Shown here: one piece after another, positions 34,824 through 46,047 of the stretch
How the letters are laid out: each line of letters begins with the position of its first letter
How positions within the stretch are numbered: position 1 is the stretch's first letter
Origin: Halomonas getboli
GTDB taxonomy: Bacteria; Pseudomonadota; Gammaproteobacteria; Pseudomonadales; Halomonadaceae
DNA length: 64,000 nucleotides
Direction: 5' to 3'
Assembly: GCF_023094245.1 (NCBI RefSeq)
Contig: NZ_JALMEW010000003.1
Span: 1 to 64,000 of the forward strand
Made by a program: the position numbers and the translations under genes
Notes under the pieces: generated by a model
Database searches by the model: none
Told to the model about the DNA's origin: nothing
What the model saw: only the letters and a program-made list of their open reading frames with translations

Positions 34824-37598
34824 ATGGCCGACACCCCCATCGTCCTCGTCGACGGTTCCTCCTATCTCTACCGCGCCTTTCACGCCCTGCCGCCGCTGAC
34901 CACCTCGGAGGGGCTGCCCACCGGCGCCGTCAAGGGCGTGCTCAACATGCTCAAGCGGCTGATCAAGGACTACCCCGACAGCCCCATGGCGGTGGTGTTC
35001 GATGCCCCGGGCAAGACCTTCCGCGACGAGCTCTACGCCGAGTACAAGGCCCAGCGCCCACCGATGCCGGACGACCTGCGCGCCCAGGTCCAGCCGCTGC
35101 ACGATTGCGTGCGCGCCCTCGGCCTGCCGCTGCTGTGCATCGAGGGCGTGGAGGCCGACGACGTCATCGGCACTCTGGCGCGCCACGCCACCGAGGCCGG
35201 CCGCGACGCGGTGATCTCCACCGGTGACAAGGACATGGCCCAGCTGGTGAATGGCCACATCACCCTGGTCAACACCATGAAGGACGAGACCCTGGACGTG
35301 GACGGGGTGAAGGAGAAGTTCGGCCTGCCGCCGGAGCTGATCATCGACTTCCTGGCGCTGATGGGCGACAAGGTCGACAACATTCCCGGCGTGCCGGGCG
35401 TCGGCGAAAAGACCGCGCTGGGGCTGCTGCAAGGCATGGAGGGCGGCCTCGAGACCGTCTACGCCGACCTGGAGAAGGTCAAGACGCTGGGCTTCCGCGG
35501 CGCCAAGACGCTGCCCAAGAAGCTCGAGGAGCACCGCGACCAGGCCTTCCTGTCCTACGAGCTGGCCACCATCAAGACCGACTGCGAGCTACCGGTGGGC
35601 CTCGACGACCTGGACATCGCCCATCCCGACCGCGAGGCGCTGGCCGAGCTGTATCGCCGCCTGGAGTTCAAGGCCTGGCTGTCCGAGCTGCTGGAGGGCA
35701 AGGACAAGGGCGTCGATGACGCCGCCTCGGGCGAGGGTGCCGAAGGCGGTGAGAGCGGTGGAGAACGCGATGGCGAGAGCGGCGGCGCCGAGCGCGAGGA
35801 CGCGGTGATTCTCGAGCAGGCCGATCTCGACGCCTGGCTCGCGCGCCTCAACGACGCCGAGGCCTTCTGCTTCGATCTCGAAACCACCAGCCTCGACTAC
35901 ATGGAGGCCGAGATCGTCGGCGTCGGGCTGTCCCTCGAACCCGGCGAGGCCGCCTACATCCCGCTGGCCCACGACTACCTGGACGCGCCGGCCCAGCTCG
36001 ACCGCAAGGCCGTGCTCGAGGCGCTGACGCCGCTGTGGGCGGACGCCGGCAAGGCCAAGATCGGCCAGAACCTCAAGTACGACATCTCGGTGCTGGCGCG
36101 CCACGGCATCGAGGTGGCCGGCGCTCTCGAGGACACCATGCTCGAGTCCTACGTGCTGGATTCCACCGCCACCCGCCACGACATGGACTCGCTGGCGCTC
36201 AAGTACCTGGGCGAGAAGACGGTCAGCTTCGAGGACATCGCCGGCAAGGGCGTCAAGCAGCTGACCTTCAACCAGATCGCCCTGGAGCAGGCCGCGCCCT
36301 ACGCCTGCGAGGACGTCGACATCACCCTGCGTCTGCACCGCGAGCTGCGCCCGCGGGTCGAGGCCGAGGGGCGCCTGGCCGAAGTGCTCGACAGCCTGGA
36401 GCGCCCGCTGATCCGGGTGCTGTCGCGCATGGAGCGCGGCGGCGTGGCGCTGGACGCCGAGCGCCTGCATGCCCAGAGCCAGGAGCTCGGCCAGCGCATC
36501 GGCGAGCTCGAGCAGCAGGCCTTCGAGCTGGCCGGGCGCGAGTTCAACCTGGGCTCGCCCAAGCAGCTCGGCCAGATCCTGTTCGAGGAACAGAAGATCC
36601 CGGTGATCAAGAAGACGCCCAAGGGCGCGCCGTCCACCGCCGAGGCGGTGCTCGAGGAGCTGGCGCTGGACTACCCGCTGCCCAAGGTGATCATGGAACA
36701 CCGCGGGCTCTCCAAGCTGCGTTCCACCTACACCGACAAGCTGCCGAAGCTGGTCAACAAGGCCACCGGCCGGCTGCACACCAGCTACCACCAGGCGGTC
36801 ACCGCCACCGGGCGGCTGTCGTCCTCCGATCCCAACCTGCAGAACATTCCGATCCGCACCGAGCAGGGGCGCAAGATCCGCCAGGCCTTCGTCGCGCGGC
36901 CCGGCTATCGCATCGTCGCCGCCGATTACTCGCAGATCGAGCTGCGCATCATGGCGCACCTGTCCGGCGACAAGGGCCTGCTCGAGGCCTTCGCCGCCGA
37001 CCGCGACATCCACGCCGCCACCGCTTCCGAGGTGTTCGGCGTGGGGCTGGACAAGGTCACCCCGGACCAGCGCCGCAGCGCCAAGGCGATCAACTTCGGG
37101 CTGATCTACGGCATGAGCGCCTGGGGGCTGGGCCGCCAGCTGCACATCGAGCAGAAGCAGGCCAAGACCTACATCGACCGCTATTTCGACCGCTATCCCG
37201 GCGTGGCTCGCTACATGGAGCGGATTCGCTCGCAGGCGGCGGAGGACGGCTTCGTCGAGACGGTGCTCGGCCGGCGCCTCTACCTGCCGGAGATCCACTC
37301 CCAGAACCGCGCCCGGCGTCAGGGCGCCGAGCGCACCGCCATCAACGCGCCCATGCAGGGCACCGCGGCGGACATCATCAAGCGCGCCATGATCGACGTT
37401 GACGCCTGGCTGGCCGAGGGCGAGGTCGACGCCATGATGGTCATGCAGGTCCACGACGAACTGGTGTTCGAGGTCGCTGAAGACGCCGTCGAGGCCTTCA
37501 TTCCCGAGGTCAAGCGGCGCATGCAGGCCGCCGCCGAGCTCGACGTGGCGCTGATCGTCGAGGCCGAGAGCGGCGTTAACTGGGACGAGGCGCACTGA
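34824..37598 (+). CDS. polA: DNA polymerase I
   Basis: This 924-residue enzyme has a 5'-3' exonuclease domain (1-290; VLVDGSSYLYRAFHAL, STGDKDMAQL, GDKVDNIPGVPGVG), a 3'-5' exonuclease domain (about 335-520; FDLETTSLD retains the Asp/Glu pair), and a polymerase domain (about 530-924; DYSQIELRIMAHLSG, RRSAKAINFGLIYG, QVHDELVFE). Residues about 292-325 form a Gly/Glu-rich acidic linker that is longer than in E. coli. The proofreading acids appear intact. Confidence 0.97.
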   Translation: MADTPIVLVDGSSYLYRAFHALPPLTTSEGLPTGAVKGVLNMLKRLIKDYPDSPMAVVFDAPGKTFRDELYAEYKAQRPPMPDDLRAQVQPLHDCVRALGLPLLCIEGVEADDVIGTLARHATEAGRDAVISTGDKDMAQLVNGHITLVNTMKDETLDVDGVKEKFGLPPELIIDFLALMGDKVDNIPGVPGVGEKTALGLLQGMEGGLETVYADLEKVKTLGFRGAKTLPKKLEEHRDQAFLSYELATIKTDCELPVGLDDLDIAHPDREALAELYRRLEFKAWLSELLEGKDKGVDDAASGEGAEGGESGGERDGESGGAEREDAVILEQADLDAWLARLNDAEAFCFDLETTSLDYMEAEIVGVGLSLEPGEAAYIPLAHDYLDAPAQLDRKAVLEALTPLWADAGKAKIGQNLKYDISVLARHGIEVAGALEDTMLESYVLDSTATRHDMDSLALKYLGEKTVSFEDIAGKGVKQLTFNQIALEQAAPYACEDVDITLRLHRELRPRVEAEGRLAEVLDSLERPLIRVLSRMERGGVALDAERLHAQSQELGQRIGELEQQAFELAGREFNLGSPKQLGQILFEEQKIPVIKKTPKGAPSTAEAVLEELALDYPLPKVIMEHRGLSKLRSTYTDKLPKLVNKATGRLHTSYHQAVTATGRLSSSDPNLQNIPIRTEQGRKIRQAFVARPGYRIVAADYSQIELRIMAHLSGDKGLLEAFAADRDIHAATASEVFGVGLDKVTPDQRRSAKAINFGLIYGMSAWGLGRQLHIEQKQAKTYIDRYFDRYPGVARYMERIRSQAAEDGFVETVLGRRLYLPEIHSQNRARRQGAERTAINAPMQGTAADIIKRAMIDVDAWLAEGEVDAMMVMQVHDELVFEVAEDAVEAFIPEVKRRMQAAAELDVALIVEAESGVNWDEAH

Positions 37599-37668
37599 CG
37601 CATGGTTCATGCCATGCTGTAGGAGTACCGGCGGGCCGCGAGGGCCCGATCGAACAAGGAGGCGATGG

Positions 37669-38181
37669 ATGCGAAGGATCATGACCCCATGGCTGCTGGG
37701 CGCGGGCGTGGCCCTGCTGACCGGCTGCGCGAGCCAGGCCACCGAGCAGACGGCGGCGAAGCGCTTCGACTGCGCCGCCCTGGATCGGGCGATCGCGAGC
37801 GCGGAGATGGGCTTCGAGGACATCAAGGGGCGCCTGGAGACCACCAATCTGACGCGCACCTGGCAGACCGACACCCAGGCGTTTCATGACGCCTGCGTGA
37901 TCACCTCGGCCCGCCGACCCGACCACTACCTGTGCTTCGGCCCGCTGGCGACCGACGACCCGCGCGGCGCGCTGGTGGCCGGCGGCGAGGCCCTCGGCCA
38001 GTGCCTGGGCGAAGGCTGGCAGTCCGAGCGCACCGGGCCGGACCGGCTCGCGTTCACCCGCCAGGGCCGCGAGCCCGTGGTGGTGCTCGAGAGCTTCCTC
38101 AACGACCGCGGACGCCGCATGGGCACCCTGGGCGTGTATCAGAACGCCGCCGACGCCGCGCCCCGGCCGGGCGACGAGTGA
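37669..38181 (+). CDS. Hypothetical lipoprotein
   Basis: This 170-residue protein starts MRRIMTPWLLGAGVALLTGC with a lipobox LTGC; AAGGAGG lies six bases before the ATG. The mature part has four Cys (DCAALD, DACVIT, YLCFGP, GQCLGE) that could form two disulfides. I recognise no family. It follows polA after 70 bases on the same strand and ends at a strong terminator. Confidence 0.75.
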   Translation: MRRIMTPWLLGAGVALLTGCASQATEQTAAKRFDCAALDRAIASAEMGFEDIKGRLETTNLTRTWQTDTQAFHDACVITSARRPDHYLCFGPLATDDPRGALVAGGEALGQCLGEGWQSERTGPDRLAFTRQGREPVVVLESFLNDRGRRMGTLGVYQNAADAAPRPGDE

Positions 38182-38213
38182 GGCAAGCCGGCGCCTGAGC
38201 GTGGCCGCCAATG

Positions 38214-38245
38214 AAAAGGCCCGCGGCAATGCCGCGGGCCTTTTT
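38214..38245. terminator. Terminator after the lipoprotein gene
   Basis: A 14-bp stem AAAAGGCCCGCGGC/GCCGCGGGCCTTTT around AAT ends in TTTTT, 32 bases past the stop. Confidence 0.85.
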
Positions 38246-38332
38246 CGTGATGGCCGATGCTCCGGGCCAGGACGCGCCGGTGGATGGTGTCAATACAGCG
38301 ATAAATCGCTGTTGCCTGGCTGAGCGAGGCGG

Positions 38333-38464
38333 TGTCTGAAAAGTCGGCGAGCGAAGGCTAGACAAGGCAAAAATCAGCGAGGATGCGCAGTTTACAAAGG
38401 GGTAAATGAGCATTTCGAGCTGATTTTTAACGCCGTATAGCCGAGCGCAGGCACTTTTCAGACA
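38333..38464. repeat. MITE-like palindromic intergenic element
   Basis: A 132-base element is bounded by perfect 12-bp terminal inverted repeats, TGTCTGAAAAGT and ACTTTTCAGACA. Inside, AAAAATCAGC pairs with GCTGATTTTT and GCGAAGGCTAGACAAGGC pairs imperfectly with GCCGTATAGCCGAGCGC, so the whole unit folds as one long hairpin. It has no coding capacity. Elements of this look recur in Pseudomonas and marine gammaproteobacteria, to my recollection. It ends 4 bases from the fbpA stop. Confidence 0.8.
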
Positions 38465-38468
38465 TTGA

Positions 38469-39497
38469 CTACCGCCAGCCGACGCGATCGAAGATACGTA
38501 CCGCCTGCGGGTTGTTCTCGCCCAGCACGCTGACGTTCAGATCGTCGGTCTTGAAGTCGCCCCAGGAGGCCAGCACGTCGTCGATCGGCACGCCGTCGAC
38601 CACCGGGAACTCGTGGTTGCCGCTGGCGAAGATCGATTGGGCCTCGTCGGAGGCCAGGAACTCCAGGAAGCGCACGGCGTTGTCCGGATGCGGCGCGCCC
38701 TTGACCATGCCGGCGCCGCCGATGTTGATGTGGGCGCCGCGACCGCCCTGGTTGGGGAACAGGATCTGCACCTGTTCGGCGGCCTCGCGGGTGGCGTCGT
38801 CGTCGGACTTGAGCATGCGCACGTAGTAGTAGTGGTTGGCCACCGCCACGTCGCACTCGCCGCTGGCCACGCCGAGGATCTGGTCGATATCGCCTCCCTC
38901 GGGGTCGCGGGCCATGTTGTCGACCACGCCCTGGGCCCACTGCTCGGCGCCTTCCTCGCCGTGGTGGGCGATCATCGAGGCCAGCAGCGACTGGTTGTAG
39001 ATATTGTTGGAGGAACGGATGCAGATCTCGCCCTTGAAGCGCGGATCGGCCAGGTCCTCGTAGGTCTTCAGCTCGTCGGCGCCGACCTTCTCCGGGTTGT
39101 AGAAGATGGCGCGCACGCGCTGGCTGAAGCCGAACCACTTGCCCTCGGGGTGGTGCATGTTGGCGGGCAGGCGCTCGTCGAGCAGCTCGGAGTCGACGCT
39201 GGCGAAGATGTCCTCCTGCTCGGCGCGCCACAGGCGGCCGGCGTCCACGGTCATCATCACGTCGGCGGGGCTGGCCTGCCCCTCGCGCTCGATGCGCTGG
39301 ATCAGCTGGTCGGAGCCGCCCTCGAGGACGTTGACCTCGATGCCGGTCTCTTCGGTGAAGGCGTCGTAGAGCGCCTGGTCGGAGTCGTAATGACGGGCCG
39401 AATAGATGTTCACCTCGTCGGCGGCGGCCTGAGTGGCGAAGGCCGCGCCGGCCAGCAGGGTGGCGAGGGGAAGGGCGAGTCGACTGTGCTGGGGCAT
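38469..39497 (-). CDS. fbpA: Fe(3+) ABC transporter substrate-binding protein
   Basis: This 342-residue periplasmic iron-binding protein has a signal peptide (MPQHSRLALPLATLLAGAAFA...) and begins its mature part with EVNIYSARHYDSDQALYDAF. The iron-binding tyrosines are in NHYYYVRM, and IRSSNNIYNQSLLASMI is typical of FbpA/FutA. GAGGT lies before the ATG at 39497. It is transcribed away from fbpC, with a possible Fur site between them. The MITE begins 4 bases past its stop. Confidence 0.93.
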   Translation of the reverse strand: MPQHSRLALPLATLLAGAAFATQAAADEVNIYSARHYDSDQALYDAFTEETGIEVNVLEGGSDQLIQRIEREGQASPADVMMTVDAGRLWRAEQEDIFASVDSELLDERLPANMHHPEGKWFGFSQRVRAIFYNPEKVGADELKTYEDLADPRFKGEICIRSSNNIYNQSLLASMIAHHGEEGAEQWAQGVVDNMARDPEGGDIDQILGVASGECDVAVANHYYYVRMLKSDDDATREAAEQVQILFPNQGGRGAHINIGGAGMVKGAPHPDNAVRFLEFLASDEAQSIFASGNHEFPVVDGVPIDDVLASWGDFKTDDLNVSVLGENNPQAVRIFDRVGWR

Positions 39498-39534
39498 CGT
39501 GGACCTCGTGGAAGCGGAAGCCGGCGAAGACTTC

Positions 39535-39556
39535 GAATGATAATAGGTTGTATTAG
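39535..39556. promoter_or_regulatory. Possible Fur box between fbpA and fbpC
   Basis: GAATGATAATAGGTTGTATTAG contains ATGATAAT, the core of the Fur consensus, with a partial inverted half-site TATTAG. It lies about 40 bases before the fbpA start. The match is incomplete. Confidence 0.35.
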
Positions 39557-39684
39557 GCTTGCCATTGAAGCGCCTGCCCGGCATGGCGTCAACCGGCATC
39601 GCGGCCCCGCCAAATGACGACGAAAAGACGAAGGTTTCGCGTTACCATGGAGTTTCCTGTCATGCCAGCTGCCGATTCTCGCCT

Positions 39685-40812
<1,128 letters not shown>

Positions 40813-42561
40813 GCCGCGCATCGCCAGGCTGAGCAGGATCACCGGAATGATGCCCACCGCGACGATGGTCAGCGAGGCGGTGGAGGCCTCGGCCAGGCGC
40901 TCGTCGGCGGCCAGGTTGTGGGCCCGCACCGCCAGCGTGTCGAAGTCGAAGGGGCGCAGGATGATGGTCGCCGGCAGCTCCTTCATCACGTCGACGAACA
41001 CCAGGATGCCGGCGGCCAGCAGGCTGCCGCGCATGATCGGCGTGTGCACCTTGCGCAGGGTGCCGCCGGCGGTCTGGCCCAGGGTGCGGGCGGCCGCGTC
41101 CATGCTCGGCGTGACCTTGCCGAGACTCGCCTCCAGGGCGTTGAACGACACCGCCAGGAAGCGCACCACGTAGGCGTAGATCAGGATGAAGGCCGAGCCG
41201 CTGAAGATCAGCCCGGCCATCACGCCGTAGTGGGCCTTGAGGAAGCCGTTGAGGGTGTCGTCCAGCCAGGCGAAGGGAATCAGGATGCCCACCGCCACCA
41301 CCGAACCGGGCACCGCATAGCCCATCGCCGCGACGCGCGTGGCGGTTCGCGTCACCGGGCCCGGGTTGAGCCGGGCGCCATAGCTCAGCACCAGCGCCAG
41401 CCCCACCGCGACCAGTGCCGCCACCGTCGCCAGCAGCAGGCTGTTGCCGGCGAACTCCAGGAACTGGGCGCCGAACAGCGAATCCCCGCCCTTGAACGAC
41501 AGATAGCCCAGCAGGCCGCTGGGAATCAGGAAGCCCACCAGCACCGGCAGCAGGCAGGCCAGGGTCGCGGCGGCAGCGCGCAGGCCGCTCAAGCGGAACT
41601 CCGGCAGCTGCTGATAGCGCCCGGTGGTGTGGAAGTAGCGACGCTTGCCCCTTGACCAGCGCTCGAGCAGCACGAACACGATCACGAAGGCCAGCAGGCA
41701 GGCCGCCAGCTGGGCGGCGGCGACCTGTTCGCCCATGCCGAACCAGGTGCGATAGATGCCGGTGGTGAAGGTATCGACGCCAAAGTACTGTACCGCGCCG
41801 AACTCGTTGAGGGTCTCCATCAGCGCCAGCGACACGCCGCCGACGATGGCCGGGCGTGCCAGCGGGATGGCGATGCTGGTGAACAGCCGCCAGGGGCCGC
41901 GGCCCAGGGTGCGGCCGACGTCGAGCACGCACACCGACTGCTCCAGAAAGCTGGCCCGGGCCAGCATATAGACGTAGGGGTAGAGCACCAGGGTGATCAG
42001 GGTCGCGGCGCCGCCCAGCGAGCGGATGTCGGGAAACCAGTAGTCGCCGCGCTCCCAGCCGAAGGCCTCGCGTAGCGCGCTCTGCAGCGGTCCGGCGTAC
42101 TGCAGGAAGTCGGTGTAGGCGTAGGCGATCACGTAGGTCGGCACCGCCAGCGGCAGCAGCAGCGCCCACTCGAACAGCCGTCGCCCGGGGAAGCGGCACA
42201 TCACCACCAGCCAGGCGGTGCCGGTGCCGATCGCGAAGGTGCCGAGCCCCACCGTAACGACGAGAAACAGCGTGTTGGCCAGATAGCCGCCCAGCACGGT
42301 GCTGGCCAGGTGCTGCCAGACGCCGCCGGCGGGCATCACGATATGCGCCAGCACCGTGAGCACCGGCAGGGCCACGATGGCGGCGATGAGCAGCGTCACG
42401 ACGCTCCATGCATCGAGGCGAAGCCAAGACCTTGGAGCGGACGAGGCGGGTCGATGGCTGAGGTGGCTGGACAACGCGGGGTCTCCTTCCGGTGGCCGTC
42501 AGCGGCCAGATGCGAGTGGCTGGCGGGTGAAAGATAGTATCAGCTGACAGCCGGTTCGGCA

Positions 42562-42655
42562 TGCCCGCGACGCCCCGAAGGGGCGGTCGTCGCGGGAAAA
42601 GGAAAGGAGGAAGGAGAAGGGGAGCGGAGTGCCGGGCGCGGAGCCCGGCAGGCGC
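42562..42655. terminator. Hairpins between dctM-like gene and fbpB
   Basis: Two GC stems lie here: CCCGCGAC-GCCCC/GGGGC-GTCGCGGG (42569-42596, imperfect) and GCCGGGC/GCCCGGC (42632-42650). A purine-rich tract separates them. Neither has a T run, so they may be factor-dependent ends of the TRAP operon. Confidence 0.4.
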
Positions 42656-42665
42656 GTCTTTCGGC

Positions 42666-43997
42666 TTACTGGTAGCCCAGCAGCATCGAGGGCAGCCCGG
42701 TCACCAGGCTCGGGAACATCGCCATCAGCAGGCAGGCCAGCAGGATCAGGGCGCAGAACGGGATCACCGCCTTGTAGAGATCCAGGGTCTCGATCTCCGG
42801 CGGCGCCACGCCCTTGAGGTAGAACAGCGCATAGCCGAACGGCGGGGTCAGGAAGGACGTCTGCAACACCACCGCCACCATCACCACGAACCACAGCATG
42901 TCGACGCCCATGGCATCGATGATCGGCAGCATGATCGGGAAGCTCAGCAGCACGATGCCGGTCCAGTCGAGGAACATGCCCAGCACGAACACCAGCAGGA
43001 ACATCAGGATCAGGGCGCCGGCGGTGCCGCCGGGCATGGCCAGTACCAGGCCGCTGATCACGTCCATGCCGCCGCCGATCGAGAACACCCCGGTGAAGGC
43101 GGTGGCGCCGACCAGCACGAACATCACCATGGTGGTGGTCTTGCTGGCCTCGATGAAGGTGCGATAGCAGGTCGAGAGCTTGCGGTCGCCGAAGATCAGG
43201 AACAGCACGAAGGCCAGCGTCACGCCGATCGCCGAGGCCTCGGTGGCGGTGGCGATGCCGGTGAACAGCGCGCCCAGCACGCCGAGGATCAGGCTCATCG
43301 GCGGCAACACGTACTTGGCCAGCCGCTTGACCAGATCGCCGGTGGAGAGATCGGCGAGCTCCTCGGCGGCCACCGGCGGGCCGTAGCTGGGCTTGATCCA
43401 GCAGATCACCAGCACGTAGCCGGCGTAGAGCACGCCCAGCAGCAGGCCCGGCACCAGAGCGCCGGCGAACAGCGCGCCCACCGACACCGGCGAGTAGCTG
43501 GCCATCAGGATCAGCATGATGCTCGGTGGAATCAGGATGCCCAGGCAGCCGCTGGCCATGATCACCCCGGCCGACAGCCCCTTGTGATAGCCGTACTTGA
43601 GCATCGGCACCAGGGCGATCAGCCCCATCACCGCGATCGAGGCGCCGACGATGCCGGTGGTGGCGGCCAGCAGCACCGAGACGATGACCACGGTCAGCGC
43701 CAGGCCGCCGCGCACCCGCCCGAGCAGCAGACGCATGCTCTCGAACATCCGCTCGGTGACGCCGGAGTCGTTGAGGAATCGCGCCATGAGGATGAACAGC
43801 GGGATGGCCACCAGCACGTAGTTGTCCATGGCCCGGCCGTAAATGTTGTTGATGATGATGCCGAGCACCTGGGGGCCAGGGCCGAACCAGGCGCCGAGCA
43901 CCGCGGTACCGCCCAGCACGAAGGCCAGCGGATGGCCCATGAATAGCCCCACCAGCAGGCCGCCGAACATGAACAGGGTGAGCATTTCCGGGCTCAT
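42666..43997 (-). CDS. dctM: TRAP transporter large permease (DctM)
   Basis: This 443-residue membrane protein of the DctM family has about 12-13 transmembrane segments and motifs GHPLAFVLGG, NYVLVAIPLFILMARFL, GASGCLGILIPPSI-like (MASGCLGILIPPSIMLI) and FLTPPFGYALFYLKGV. It forms the transport channel with DctQ, driven by a sodium or proton gradient. It overlaps dctQ by ATGA. Confidence 0.94.
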   Translation of the reverse strand: MSPEMLTLFMFGGLLVGLFMGHPLAFVLGGTAVLGAWFGPGPQVLGIIINNIYGRAMDNYVLVAIPLFILMARFLNDSGVTERMFESMRLLLGRVRGGLALTVVIVSVLLAATTGIVGASIAVMGLIALVPMLKYGYHKGLSAGVIMASGCLGILIPPSIMLILMASYSPVSVGALFAGALVPGLLLGVLYAGYVLVICWIKPSYGPPVAAEELADLSTGDLVKRLAKYVLPPMSLILGVLGALFTGIATATEASAIGVTLAFVLFLIFGDRKLSTCYRTFIEASKTTTMVMFVLVGATAFTGVFSIGGGMDVISGLVLAMPGGTAGALILMFLLVFVLGMFLDWTGIVLLSFPIMLPIIDAMGVDMLWFVVMVAVVLQTSFLTPPFGYALFYLKGVAPPEIETLDLYKAVIPFCALILLACLLMAMFPSLVTGLPSMLLGYQ

Positions 43998-44512
43998 GAG
44001 GCGTCCTCCGATGACGACGGGCCGGCGGCGAGCTCGCTGAAGGCGCGGATCACGATGGCGATGGCCTGCAGCAGCACCAGCACGCCGGCGATGACCAGCA
44101 CCGCCTTCACCGGATAGACCGGGATCGAGACGATGCCGTAGGTGGATTCGCCGCGACTCCAGGAGCGCTCGAAGAAGCTCCAGCTATAGGTGATGAACAT
44201 CAGGATGAAGGGGGTGAAGAACAGCAGATAGCCGAGCAGCTCGATCAGCGCCCGGCCGCGCCGCGACAGCAGCCGCTTGAGCACATCCACCTCGACGTGG
44301 GCGTGATGCTTGAGGCCGTAGGCCGTCATCAGCATGAAGTGGCTGCCGAACAGCATGGTGGTGACATCGAAGGCCCAGTCGCTGGGCCGGCCGAAGAAGA
44401 AGCGCATGGCGATGTCGTAGACCACCACGACGGTGATGATCGCGATCAGCGGCGCGATCAGACGACCGAAGCCCTCGTTGAGGGCATCGATGGCCTTGGC
44501 GATGGCGTGCAT
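43994..44512 (-). CDS. dctQ: TRAP transporter small permease (DctQ)
   Basis: This 172-residue protein has four transmembrane segments and the DctQ motif region MRFFFGRPSDWAFDVTTMLFGSHFMLMTAYGLKHHAHVEVDVL. It is the small membrane partner of DctM. The gap to dctP (84 bases) carries a GC hairpin, a common way to make more binding protein than permease. Confidence 0.92.
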   Translation of the reverse strand: MHAIAKAIDALNEGFGRLIAPLIAIITVVVVYDIAMRFFFGRPSDWAFDVTTMLFGSHFMLMTAYGLKHHAHVEVDVLKRLLSRRGRALIELLGYLLFFTPFILMFITYSWSFFERSWSRGESTYGIVSIPVYPVKAVLVIAGVLVLLQAIAIVIRAFSELAAGPSSSEDAS

Positions 44513-44541
44513 CCAGAGAGCCTCCTCGGATAACGGACAAA

Positions 44542-44568
44542 GCCGGCGGCCTCAGATGCGCCGCCGGC
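44542..44568. promoter_or_regulatory. Hairpin between dctP and dctQ
   Basis: GCCGGCGGC and GCCGCCGGC pair across a 9-base loop in the 84-base gap. It probably stabilises the upstream dctP message or partly terminates it, giving excess binding protein. Confidence 0.5.
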
Positions 44569-44596
44569 CGGTAAGGGAGTTCGGGCCGTGAACCGT

Positions 44597-45703
44597 TTAC
44601 GGGTTCATGCAGGCCTCGATCTCCTCGAGGGAGGGCAGATTGTCGGTGACCCGGCTCATGTTGAAGGGCACCGAGACGTCACGCCACTGGGCGTAGTCCT
44701 GCAGATAGCTGATCATCGAGTGATAGATCTTGGCGTGCATCGGGTCCTCGCAGGCGCCCTGCACGATCACCTCGTTGGTGATGTCCTGGATCTTGGCCAG
44801 GTCTTCCTCGGACAGCTGGTTGATGGTGGTGCCATCCTCGAGGAACTTGGCGGTGCCCTCGGTGGACTGCTTCTCGGACCAGGCCAGCGACCAGGCCATG
44901 GTGGCCTCGGCGGCGGTCTTCAGGGTCTGTTGGGTCTCCTCCGAGAGCGCGTCCCAGGCGTCCTTGTTGATCATCACGCCGAACACGCTGGCCGACTGGT
45001 GCCAGCCCGGGGTCAGCCAGTAGTCGGCGACCTCGGAGAAGCCGGCCTTGTAGTCCACGCCCGGGGTCGAGAACTCGGCACCGTCGACCACGCCGCGCTC
45101 GATGGCCTGGTAGATCTCGCCGCCGGCCAGGGTGACCTGGGAGCCGCCGAGCTCTTCCAGCACGCGCCCCTGGTCGCGGCCGGAGAGGCGCAGGCGCTTG
45201 CCTTCCAGGTCGGCGAGGCTCTCGATCGGCGTGCCGCCGCGGAAGCCGGACTCGTTGTTGGTGATGCCGTAGGGCAGATAGACCATGTTGTACTGGCCGT
45301 AGACCTCCTGATAGAGATCGAAGCCGCCCCACTGGTTGATCCAGTTCAGGTAGTCCACGCCGTTGAACAGGCTGGTGGTGGTGGCCAGCGGCGAGAACGC
45401 CGGGCTGCGGCCGGCCCAGTAGCCCGGCCAGTCGCCGGCGGCCTGGATGCTGCCGGTCTCGGTGGCGTCGAACACCTCGGTGCCGGGCATCAGGGTGCCG
45501 CCGGCGTAGAATTCGATCTTCAGCTCGTCGCCGGCCAGCTGATTGACCAGCTCGGCCCAGTGGCGGTCGATCTGGATCAGGTCGAGGTTGTCCGGCCAGG
45601 TGGTGGTCATGGTCCAGGATTCCTGGGCCTGGGCGGCGGTGGTCATGCCGGCCAGGGCGATGCCGGCAGCCAGGCCGGTCAGGGCAAAACGCGTCGGCTT
45701 CAT
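44597..45703 (-). CDS. dctP: TRAP transporter substrate-binding protein (DctP family)
   Basis: This 368-residue periplasmic protein has a signal peptide (MKPTRFALTGLAAGIALAG...AQA). Its mature part matches the DctP family: WTMTTTWPDNLD, GTEVFDATETGSIQAA, FRGGTPIESLADLEGKRLRLSGRDQGRVLEELGGSQVTLAGGEIYQAIERGVVDGAEF. The typical substrate-binding Arg in LRLSGR is present. The subgroup resembles binders of keto- or hydroxy-acids; the ligand is unknown. GGGAGAG precedes the ATG. Confidence 0.93.
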   Translation of the reverse strand: MKPTRFALTGLAAGIALAGMTTAAQAQESWTMTTTWPDNLDLIQIDRHWAELVNQLAGDELKIEFYAGGTLMPGTEVFDATETGSIQAAGDWPGYWAGRSPAFSPLATTTSLFNGVDYLNWINQWGGFDLYQEVYGQYNMVYLPYGITNNESGFRGGTPIESLADLEGKRLRLSGRDQGRVLEELGGSQVTLAGGEIYQAIERGVVDGAEFSTPGVDYKAGFSEVADYWLTPGWHQSASVFGVMINKDAWDALSEETQQTLKTAAEATMAWSLAWSEKQSTEGTAKFLEDGTTINQLSEEDLAKIQDITNEVIVQGACEDPMHAKIYHSMISYLQDYAQWRDVSVPFNMSRVTDNLPSLEEIEACMNP

Positions 45704-46047
45704 GGCGATTCTCTCCCGAGGGTTGTTCTGATTGTGGGGATGTTGCAGTGCGATAAAGGCGCGGTCGTCCCGCACCGGCGCCCGCGCCGGCGAGACGACT
45801 CTGAAAACAAGCTAGCATGGGCCGCTGGGGCAGGGAGAAGGCCTCCGAACGTCGTAGTGCCGGTCGCGAGAGTCGGCCTCGCCGACATTCCTGTAGAGAA
45901 AAACCCTTGAATTTCAGTTGTATAAAACAAGAGTATGACCGGCATGCTGCATTGCCGAAGGACGGGTGGGCGTTGAAAGGGCGTCACCCGCTTAGACCAA
46001 AGTTCAGCGATGTAAACCATTAGACGATTTTTGAAGAGAGAGCGCCG
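45704..46047. other. Intergenic region between dctP and tmcA
   Basis: These 344 bases hold the divergent leaders of the TRAP operon and tmcA. I see only a small palindrome (CCGGCG-CCCG-CGCCGG, about 45776-45791) and AT-richer DNA with TATAAA near 45920. No gene or strong regulatory motif is recognisable. Confidence 0.5.

Noticed and set aside
42563-42660. Purine-rich tract as a possible regulatory element
   Set aside because: It lies between two hairpins in the convergent end region of the TRAP genes and fbpB start side and shows no repeat or known binding motif.
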